A stretch of 16,043 nucleotides of DNA from Candidatus Gastranaerophilales bacterium (GTDB lineage: Bacteria; Cyanobacteriota; Vampirovibrionia; Gastranaerophilales; UBA9971), in contig JANQGS010000066.1 in NCBI GenBank assembly GCA_028277195.1, positions 1 to 16,043 on the forward strand. Reading direction: 5' to 3'. Position numbers and translations under genes: made by a program. The notes below the pieces were generated by a model, which was not told where the DNA came from, made no database searches, and worked only from the letters and a program-made list of their open reading frames with translations. Below are positions 1 through 5,363 of this stretch, in pieces (position 1 is the first letter of the stretch; each line of letters starts with the position of its first letter).

Positions 1-1
1 T

Positions 2-595
2 ACGGTTCCGGCTGTTTCGCAATGCCTTAAGCTGAACAAGCAGATAACAAATAAAAAAATTGCCATAAAAAAGACAAAAATTACTGTGGCAAGCCTGGAA
101 ACAAATAAAAAACTGGCAAACCGTCTCGAAGAAATGAATGCCGGGTTAATCGGGTTTAATGCCGAATTCCCGGCTGAGTTCAGGGATGAAATACTGCTTA
201 TTGACCTGGAAATATTCGCAAACGAAGCCGCAAACAGGATTGTCGGGCTTCAATCCCTGGGTGAGCGGGAAATTGAGATAATTGACCCTGAAGATAAGGA
301 TAAAAAGAAAAAAAGAAGGAGAAAAAAGGAAAAAACGCTGCCCCCATTGCAAATAATGGAAAAACCCTTTGATATTAACACTGTGGCGTATTACAGCGAG
401 TTAATAGATTTTGTGGACTTTCTGGAAACATACCAGAGAAAGGTGAATATAAACGGCATTTCCGCAAAGATTTTTGACGATGGCACTGATAGCCTTGATC
501 CGAGGATTGACCTGAAAATCAGGGCAAGTACATATAAGTCGGTGATAAATGAAATAAAAGAAGAAGAAGAAAAAGATGAACAGCCAAAAAAGTGA
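2..595 (+). CDS. pilO: PilO-like type IV pilus inner-membrane alignment protein (5' end cut by window)
   Basis: The frame is open from the first bases of the window to a TGA at 593-595, so the true start and the N-terminal membrane helix lie upstream. A GTG at 86 could be read as a start, but the open frame and coiled-coil-like sequence continue to its left, so a truncated longer gene is more likely. Visible parts: a Lys/Asn-rich helical segment, a helical stretch with FPAEFRDEILLIDLEIFA typical of the PilO linker, a basic run at about nt 296-337, and a C-terminal domain whose helix YYSELIDFVDFLETY and following strands match the PilO ferredoxin-like fold. PilO pairs with PilN in the inner membrane and links the cytoplasmic assembly to PilP and the secretin. 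The 20-nt overlap with a PilP-like gene, followed by a secretin, supports the call. Family assignment is by architecture and context, because PilO proteins diverge strongly. Confidence 0.72.
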   Translation, partial: TVPAVSQCLKLNKQITNKKIAIKKTKITVASLETNKKLANRLEEMNAGLIGFNAEFPAEFRDEILLIDLEIFANEAANRIVGLQSLGEREIEIIDPEDKDKKKKRRRKKEKTLPPLQIMEKPFDINTVAYYSELIDFVDFLETYQRKVNINGISAKIFDDGTDSLDPRIDLKIRASTYKSVINEIKEEEEKDEQPKK

Positions 596-1226
596 AAATT
601 TAAAAAAGATAATTATAGCGCTGGTAGTGCTCTCCCTGTTTGGTGTCAGCTACTACTATTATTCGGTTGACGAAAAAAAGGCAAAGATTGCCAAAAAGCC
701 TTTAAAAATCGCTAAAAAAATTGAAAAAACCGAAAAAGCCCCCCCGAAGCCCGCCCCAAAAGTGCCTGAAAATACAGGTAAAACGCAGGAGAAAAAACAA
801 AAAAACACAATAAAACCGACAAATAAAAAGGATTTAATCGCAAATGCGATAGCATCGGGCAAAAACGACCCGTTTTCATATACAGAAAGCAACTTTATGC
901 CTTTCAGGCCGAAATTCTCAGGAATTAAGGGCCAAAAGCCGAATCTTTTGCCTGTCTCGCCTAAAGGCAAGGATTATTCACGGCAAGCTCCCCCTGAGTC
1001 GATAATAATAAAAGGATTTCTCGGGAATAAGGTCATAGCCCAGATAAAAGGGTTAACTGAGTCGCTGGGGCCGAATGAAAGCCTGCAAGGCGTGAAAGTG
1101 GTCGGGATAGACCCGGCAAACCTTAGCTGTGACTTTATTATAGATGGAAAAAAAGTCACAAAAACAATGAAACCAATAACTCCAAAAAATAAAAACATTA
1201 AAGTCAATTACGTTAATAATCAATAA
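576..1226 (+). CDS. pilP: PilP-like pilus assembly protein (inner membrane, secretin-binding)
   Basis: 216 residues, starting at ATG 576 inside the end of pilO after a purine-rich AGAAGAAG stretch. One N-terminal membrane anchor (about residues 10-28) follows a short cytoplasmic tail. A long Lys/Pro-rich linker (about 33-85) comes next, then the GKNDPF motif (96-101) that resembles the DPF motif of PilP/GspC proteins. A small beta domain ends the protein (about 141-199: ESIIIKGFLG, KVIAQIKG, ESLQGVKVVGID, ITPK-type strands). In the family this HR-like domain sits in the periplasm and contacts the N0 domain of the secretin, here the gene directly downstream. PilP is often a lipoprotein. No lipobox is seen, so the anchor is a transmembrane helix, as in GspC, and a GspC-like reading is possible. 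PilO upstream and PilQ downstream favour PilP. Confidence 0.7.
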   Translation: MNSQKSENLKKIIIALVVLSLFGVSYYYYSVDEKKAKIAKKPLKIAKKIEKTEKAPPKPAPKVPENTGKTQEKKQKNTIKPTNKKDLIANAIASGKNDPFSYTESNFMPFRPKFSGIKGQKPNLLPVSPKGKDYSRQAPPESIIIKGFLGNKVIAQIKGLTESLGPNESLQGVKVVGIDPANLSCDFIIDGKKVTKTMKPITPKNKNIKVNYVNNQ

Positions 1227-1236
1227 GAGGTGCTAT

Positions 1237-2943
1237 ATGATATTAAAAAGAATACTTTCCGTTGTTTGCGCGCTGTTCCTGGCTTATATGCCCTGTAGCC
1301 CGGCTTTTTCCATAAAAGATTATGCTCCAAATACCGGAATCAATACGGTTAAGGAGCTTCATGAAGGGCTTATACCTGATATGGCCAAGGAAAACCTGGT
1401 AAAAATGCTGCAAAGCCATATGACCTCAAGCCGACAAACAAGAATAGACCGTGATTTCATAAACCTTGAAAACAGGTTCGATGCGTTCGACGAGGAAGCC
1501 AGGATTGACCTGACCCTGAAAGATGTTGACGTAGCCTCAATTCTCAGGATTATCGCAAAGGAAGGCGGTATGAATATTGTTATTGATGAGAGCGTAATGG
1601 GCTATATAAGCGCTGAATTGAAGGATATTTCACTTAATGAGGCAATGGAAACCATTCTGGTAAGCGAGGAGCTCGAGGCAAGGGTTTCAGCTAACACCAT
1701 ATTCGTTGCCTCAAGACCGGTAATGTCTAAAAGAGGACTTAACAGAAGGTTTATCAAGACATTTAAGCTCAATAATTCCAACGCGATATACGTAGCAGAC
1801 ATTCTAAGGGCGAGTATCTTTAATAAAGGATATAAAGTTAAGGATGAAAGCCCCGGCGGTTCGAGCTTTGCTGCAATTCCGGCAATGCCCGGCGCTCCCG
1901 CCATTAATGAAGCTGGCGCTTCAACAGGCCAGACCTACCTTATTGACTCAAAATTCATAAAAGGAAAGGTTGAAACCCTTCAGGCCGGTGACGGCTTCGG
2001 AAATGCGGGCGACCTCGCCAGCAATATCAAGGTCCAGCACTCCACGGCCAGGACCGGTGATATTACGGTGGACAATAATGACGGCGGGGCTATTGTAATC
2101 CCTGATACAAGAACAAATTCAATACTTGTGGCAGGCCTGAAAAAGGATATAATCCTCGCCGAAGAGGCCGTAAGGTATCTTGATAAGCCCCTGAAGCAGG
2201 TGGCCATTGAGGTATCACTGATAGAGCTCAAAAAGGACGACTCAAAAGACCTCGGGCTCCTGGCAAATATGCAGGGGGATAAGATGAGTGGCGGGTTTAA
2301 TACCCTTACCGGGGCTTTCAGCGGTTTTACCGAGTTTGCCTCTGAAACCAACCAGTCAGGAATAATGTTTAACTCTCTAAGCAACGTGTCAGAAGAGATG
2401 GCACTAAAACTCAATGCAATGATATACAATGAAGAGGCCAAATTGCTGGCTAATCCCACTATCGTTGCCCTTAACGGGAGCGAGTCACTGATTAAAATAA
2501 CCGAACAAATCGTAAATAAAGTGGATACAACAATTAGTGACGGTGTTACCACTTATTCTGTTGAACTTGCCGATGTCGGGATTGTTTTAAATATCCTGCC
2601 CAAAATCGGAGAAGATAACTCGGTAACAATGAGAGTAAGGCCTTCGATAACCAATTCTCTGCCAAAGGAAACAATAGGTACTGTAGGAGGCACAAGCATT
2701 GAAATAACACCAATTTCCACCAGGGAAGTTATCCTCCAGGATGTCAGGGTTAAATCAGGCGAAACCCTTTCTATTGCCGGGCTAACCAAGGAAAAGGACA
2801 CTGAAAAAGTCGGCAAAGTGCCTTTCCTGGGGGATATTCCCCTTATAGGAAAATTATTCAGCAACACTGAATTTGAGCATGAAAAAACAGAATTAATCAT
2901 ATTAATTACACCGACGGTTATTGACGATATTGCCCGGCTGTAG
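1237..2943 (+). CDS. pilQ: Type IV pilus secretin PilQ (outer-membrane channel)
   Basis: 568 residues, starting at ATG 1237 with AGAGGTG just upstream and 10 nt after pilP. A signal peptide (residues 1-25, cleavage near PAFS) directs it to the periplasm. An N0/STN domain spans about 89-160 (RIDLTLKDVDVASILRIIA, then NIVIDESV). An N1-type KH domain spans about 172-315 and contains a Gly/Ala/Pro-rich insert (205-265) and the strand TRTNSILVAG. The beta-barrel-forming secretin domain runs from about 320 to 562 and ends with the family signature VPFLGDIPLIGKLF (528-541) and a hydrophobic strand LIILITPTVI. PilQ multimers form the gated pore through which the pilus leaves the cell. No AMIN peptidoglycan-binding domain is visible, so the protein is shorter than proteobacterial PilQ. 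A GspD assignment is less likely given the pilO/pilP context. Confidence 0.9.
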   Translation: MILKRILSVVCALFLAYMPCSPAFSIKDYAPNTGINTVKELHEGLIPDMAKENLVKMLQSHMTSSRQTRIDRDFINLENRFDAFDEEARIDLTLKDVDVASILRIIAKEGGMNIVIDESVMGYISAELKDISLNEAMETILVSEELEARVSANTIFVASRPVMSKRGLNRRFIKTFKLNNSNAIYVADILRASIFNKGYKVKDESPGGSSFAAIPAMPGAPAINEAGASTGQTYLIDSKFIKGKVETLQAGDGFGNAGDLASNIKVQHSTARTGDITVDNNDGGAIVIPDTRTNSILVAGLKKDIILAEEAVRYLDKPLKQVAIEVSLIELKKDDSKDLGLLANMQGDKMSGGFNTLTGAFSGFTEFASETNQSGIMFNSLSNVSEEMALKLNAMIYNEEAKLLANPTIVALNGSESLIKITEQIVNKVDTTISDGVTTYSVELADVGIVLNILPKIGEDNSVTMRVRPSITNSLPKETIGTVGGTSIEITPISTREVILQDVRVKSGETLSIAGLTKEKDTEKVGKVPFLGDIPLIGKLFSNTEFEHEKTELIILITPTVIDDIARL

Positions 2944-2955
2944 GGATTGCCGGGC
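2932..2955 (+). terminator. Hairpin at the 3' end of pilQ (possible terminator or 3' stabiliser)
   Basis: A perfect 7-bp GC-only inverted repeat, GCCCGGC (2932-2938) and GCCGGGC (2949-2955), encloses a 10-nt loop containing the pilQ stop codon. No T-run follows directly (the next bases are tcaaaatg), so it is not a textbook intrinsic terminator. It may be a weak terminator or a block to 3' exonucleases. Confidence 0.35.
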
Positions 2956-2971
2956 TCAAAATGAACAATTA

Positions 2972-3000
2972 TTTAAATTCTTCGTTTTACCATTTAGAAT
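2972..3000 (+). promoter_or_regulatory. Candidate housekeeping-type promoter for the anti-sigma/sigma/Spy module
   Basis: TTTAAA (2972-2977) and TAGAAT (2995-3000) are separated by exactly 17 nt, matching the housekeeping -35/-10 consensus at 4/6 and 5/6 positions. Transcription would begin near 3007, just before the AGGA ribosome-binding site at 3013-3016. An ECF-type autoregulated promoter was looked for here but no clear GGAAC-like -35 was seen. Confidence 0.4.
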
Positions 3001-3023
3001 AAGCAGAAAAACAGGATTAAAAA

Positions 3024-3383
3024 ATGCCGGATAAATGCAGTAAGTACGAAGGATTATTTATTTTTGGCCCTGAAAGGCAGCTCGAGGAGCATATTGCTGT
3101 TTGTGCTTCCTGCCGTGAGCAACACGAAAAAATGAAGCAAACCTCCCTCATTGCAAAAGAAGCCGCCCCTTATTACAGGAATTTCGGGAAACAAAAACCC
3201 TGTGCCCCCGCGATAAAAGCGGTTGCGGGCCTGATAACCGTGGCACTGGTTTATTTCCTGATTAATAATATGTTTCTAAATAAAGACATTAACGTATATA
3301 ATCTTTTATATAACGCGGGTGAGTCAGTCATATCGGAAATGGGCCTTCCAACGGATGATTATGGATTATTTATGGTTTATTAG
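3024..3383 (+). CDS. Zinc-finger anti-sigma factor, single-pass membrane protein
   Basis: 119 residues, starting at ATG 3024 with AGGA seven bases upstream. The N-terminal cytoplasmic part has H23-x3-C27-x2-C30 plus an upstream C5, the ligand pattern of the ZAS (zinc-binding anti-sigma) family, which wraps around ECF sigma factors and blocks RNA polymerase binding. A transmembrane helix spans about residues 64-85, leaving only about 34 residues in the periplasm, ending in DDYGLFMVY. The stop is three bases before the sigma factor start, and no separate ribosome-binding site is obvious there, so translation is probably coupled. The order anti-sigma before sigma is the reverse of the common arrangement. 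The very short periplasmic tail suggests that signal input depends on a partner, possibly the Spy-like protein encoded two genes on (inference). No other good reading was found. Confidence 0.75.
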   Translation: MPDKCSKYEGLFIFGPERQLEEHIAVCASCREQHEKMKQTSLIAKEAAPYYRNFGKQKPCAPAIKAVAGLITVALVYFLINNMFLNKDINVYNLLYNAGESVISEMGLPTDDYGLFMVY

Positions 3384-3386
3384 CAG

Positions 3387-3884
3387 ATGAAAGAAATTAT
3401 AAAAGCTCATCAAAAAAACATTCAGAATCTCATTATATCTATGACAGGGAAAAAAAATGCCCAGGATATTGAGCAGGAAGTATATATAAAAATATGGAAA
3501 AACCTATCCCGCTACAGGGAACAGGGCAACCTCCGGGCCTGGGTCAGGAGAATAACCGTAAATACCTGTAAAGACCACCTGAAATCAAAACAATTCAGCA
3601 ATGAACTTAAAACTGACCTTACTGAAGAGCATCTTGAGCATTCAGATAAAAAACTCACCCCGGATAAGCAACTGCTCTTAAAGGAAAGAAAAAACACAAT
3701 AATAAAAGCCGTTGAAACACTTAAGCCAAAGTTAAAAGAAGTTGTAATACTCTACGATATGCAGGAAATGAGTTATGAGGAAATATCAGAAAAGATAAAA
3801 TGCCCGGTAGGTACGGTAAAATCAAGGCTTTTTAATGCAAGAAAACAATTATACAAAGAATTTGAAGAAAGGAGTATCCTATGA
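3387..3884 (+). CDS. ECF-family RNA polymerase sigma factor
   Basis: 165 residues, the usual ECF size. Region sigma-2 (about residues 5-68) shows the classic AQDIEQEVYIKIWKNL helix (24-39), which binds the beta' clamp, and NLRAWVRRITVNTCKDHL for -10 recognition. A charged linker (70-100) connects to region sigma-4 (about 102-160), with the helix-turn-helix MSYEEISEKIKCPVGTVKSRLFNARKQL that reads the -35 element. The start at ATG 3387 lies three bases after the anti-sigma stop. The 3' end overlaps the next gene by four bases (ATGA). Context makes it the target of the upstream zinc-finger anti-sigma factor. It belongs to the sigma-E/RpoE-like broad type. The regulon cannot be read from the sequence, but pilus genes on either side and the Spy-like gene are obvious candidates. 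Confidence 0.9.
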   Translation: MKEIIKAHQKNIQNLIISMTGKKNAQDIEQEVYIKIWKNLSRYREQGNLRAWVRRITVNTCKDHLKSKQFSNELKTDLTEEHLEHSDKKLTPDKQLLLKERKNTIIKAVETLKPKLKEVVILYDMQEMSYEEISEKIKCPVGTVKSRLFNARKQLYKEFEERSIL

Positions 3885-4393
3885 AAAAAGTCCTAACATT
3901 ATTAACAGCAGGAATTTTCATCCTGTCAGCAGGAAATTATGCATGTGCAGAGGATGGTTCACCGAAACATAATTTTAAAAAAGAACGTCACGAGTATTTT
4001 AAGCAAAAAAGGAAGGAATTAAGGAAAAGCCTTAACCTGGATGAGGAACAGCAGAAAAAGGCCAGGGAAATACGCATGGAAGCAAGGCCTGTTATAAAGC
4101 CTATAGTTGAGCAAATACATCAGAAAAAAGATGAATTAAAGCAAATGAGGCACTCAGGAGCTTCTAAAGAGGAATTAAAAGCCAAGGTAGAGGAAATTAA
4201 GAGTCTCAGGGAAAAAGCAAATAGCCTCCGCAAGAATAATATGCAAAAATTCGAATCTATTTTAAATCCTGAGCAAAAAACAATTTTCAGCGAGTTTAAG
4301 CAGGAAATGAAGCAAAAAAGAGATGAGCTTAAACAAAAAAGAAAACAGCACAGACAGGACAGGAGGGAAAAAAGAAAGCAACAGGATTTTTAA
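3881..4393 (+). CDS. Spy/CpxP-like periplasmic LTXXQ-motif protein
   Basis: 170 residues with strong AAGGAGT ribosome-binding signal ahead of ATG 3881, overlapping the sigma gene by four bases. A signal peptide covers about residues 1-23 (hydrophobic LLTAGIFILSAGNYA, cleavage near ACA-E). The mature part is almost entirely helical and very rich in Lys, Arg, Glu and Gln. It carries two copies of the LTXXQ-type motif of the Spy/CpxP/ZraP group: LNLDEEQQ (51-58) and ILNPEQ (127-132). The C-terminal 30 residues are a highly basic tail (KQKRKQHRQDRREKRKQQ). Family members act as periplasmic chaperones or metal/stress sensors that restrain a signalling partner (CpxP on CpxA; CnrX on the CnrY anti-sigma). 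Co-translation with a sigma/anti-sigma pair suggests a similar feedback or sensor role here (inference). There is no obvious metal-ligand cluster beyond scattered His residues. Confidence 0.72.
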   Translation: MKKVLTLLTAGIFILSAGNYACAEDGSPKHNFKKERHEYFKQKRKELRKSLNLDEEQQKKAREIRMEARPVIKPIVEQIHQKKDELKQMRHSGASKEELKAKVEEIKSLREKANSLRKNNMQKFESILNPEQKTIFSEFKQEMKQKRDELKQKRKQHRQDRREKRKQQDF

Positions 4394-4407
4394 AAATCAA
4401 GCTTTCT
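4368..4407 (-). terminator. Intrinsic terminator of the minus-strand gene at the convergent junction
   Basis: Read on the minus strand, AGAAAGC (4407-4401) pairs perfectly with GCTTTCT (4379-4373) and is followed by a T-run (4373-4368). The loop holds a second perfect 14-nt palindrome, GATTTTTAAAAATC (4385-4398). It overlaps the last codons of the Spy-like gene on the plus strand and the stop of the FliK-like gene on the minus strand. On the plus strand the hairpin is not followed by a good T-run, so it may be only weakly bidirectional. Confidence 0.6.
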
Positions 4408-5342
4408 CAGTCTTTAACACTTTGTTCTCTTTTTTCAAGTAAGGACATTTTTTCATCAAATTCAAATATGATTTGCGCTATTTTTTGCGCTGCAATAAGC
4501 ACAAGAGGAGAAATATTATTTACCTGGGAAATAGTTATCTTCCTAAACTCGGATTTCTCAAAATTTTTTTGCTTAACCACTGTCATATGAGTTTCAGCTG
4601 TTATACTCTCCTTTTTTATTCCTGATTTTATTTTTTTCAGTATATTGCTTAAAATTTTGCTATCCTTGCCTTCAATATTTTGTATAAGTATGTCCAGGCT
4701 GTTGTTTTTATCAACAAAAATAATAACCTTGAACCTTCCGAGATTTATTGTTGATATATATATTACCATTGCGACAGTATCATCAACAGGGGGTCTGGCT
4801 TTCTTTTTTTCAAAAGCGACTTCAATCTTCTGGTGCTCAAGTAAAGGCAGCCATGGCAGGTATAAGAGGAGGAATTGGGTAATTACCTCCTGGGGAGTAC
4901 TCTCCCCAGGAGGTACAATCCGGTTTAAGAGTCCTATAAGCTGCTTTAACTGCTCATGGTTTTGTGTATTCTGGGGGGTTTGCTGAATTAGCCTTATTAA
5001 CCTGCCTATTACCTCTTTTGAATTTGTTTCAAGCAGTTTTTTTATCAGGTCAGGGTTAATTTTTTTATTTTGTGACAATAGTAAGGTCAAAATTTCCCTT
5101 AAATCCCGGGGCAGCTGGAGCATTTCCCTCATTATAAGCACCTGTTCAGGCCTGTTTAGAAGTAAATTGGCATTTACCTGCTGAAGGGTTTGCTCATTGT
5201 TTTTATGAGCTGTTTTAGTCCCGATTTTCTGCAGGGTCTGTGCCGGTTTTTCCCTCTGCTTTAATGTGTTATGAGGCGAGGAAAGGGCTTTTTCTATTGT
5301 TTTAAATATTCGTCGCAAAAATTGCGGGTTAATCACGTCCAA
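4407..5342 (-). CDS. Unknown protein with a possible FliK C-terminal-like domain
   Basis: 311 residues, cytoplasmic, with no signal peptide or membrane helix. The N-terminal half (about 1-165) is helical and Gln/Asn/Leu-rich. A short linker containing PPGESTPQEV (144-153) and KKKARPPVDD (179-188) leads to a C-terminal alpha/beta part (190-300) with ISTINLGRFKVIIFVDKNN, ending in a Lys/Glu-rich helix. The LG-x-hydrophobic strand pattern recalls the Flg_hook domain of FliK (flagellar hook-length control), but similarity is weak and no flagellar gene is present. The longest frame starts at TTG 5342, and a GTG two codons later is equally possible. No good ribosome-binding site is seen and the start is 21 nt after the hppA stop, so translation may depend on coupling. 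The gene carries a striking internal hairpin (listed separately). Function is not assigned. Confidence 0.55.
   Translation of the reverse strand: MDVINPQFLRRIFKTIEKALSSPHNTLKQREKPAQTLQKIGTKTAHKNNEQTLQQVNANLLLNRPEQVLIMREMLQLPRDLREILTLLLSQNKKINPDLIKKLLETNSKEVIGRLIRLIQQTPQNTQNHEQLKQLIGLLNRIVPPGESTPQEVITQFLLLYLPWLPLLEHQKIEVAFEKKKARPPVDDTVAMVIYISTINLGRFKVIIFVDKNNSLDILIQNIEGKDSKILSNILKKIKSGIKKESITAETHMTVVKQKNFEKSEFRKITISQVNNISPLVLIAAQKIAQIIFEFDEKMSLLEKREQSVKD
4884..4915. repeat. Perfect 14-bp inverted repeat inside the FliK-like coding sequence
   Basis: TACCTCCTGGGGAG (4884-4897) and CTCCCCAGGAGGTA (4902-4915) are exact reverse complements separated by four bases (TACT). In the minus-strand gene the repeat encodes the linker around PPGESTPQEV. 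It is much more GC-rich than its surroundings and would form a very stable hairpin in mRNA of either strand. There is no T-run on either side, so it is not a terminator. Confidence 0.85.
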
Positions 5343-5363
5343 GTTACTTACTTAGTATTTTAT

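Noticed and set aside
1980..2552. Minus-strand open frame of about 190 codons within pilQ
   Set aside because: Antisense shadow of a clear secretin domain; no ribosome-binding site or domain seen.
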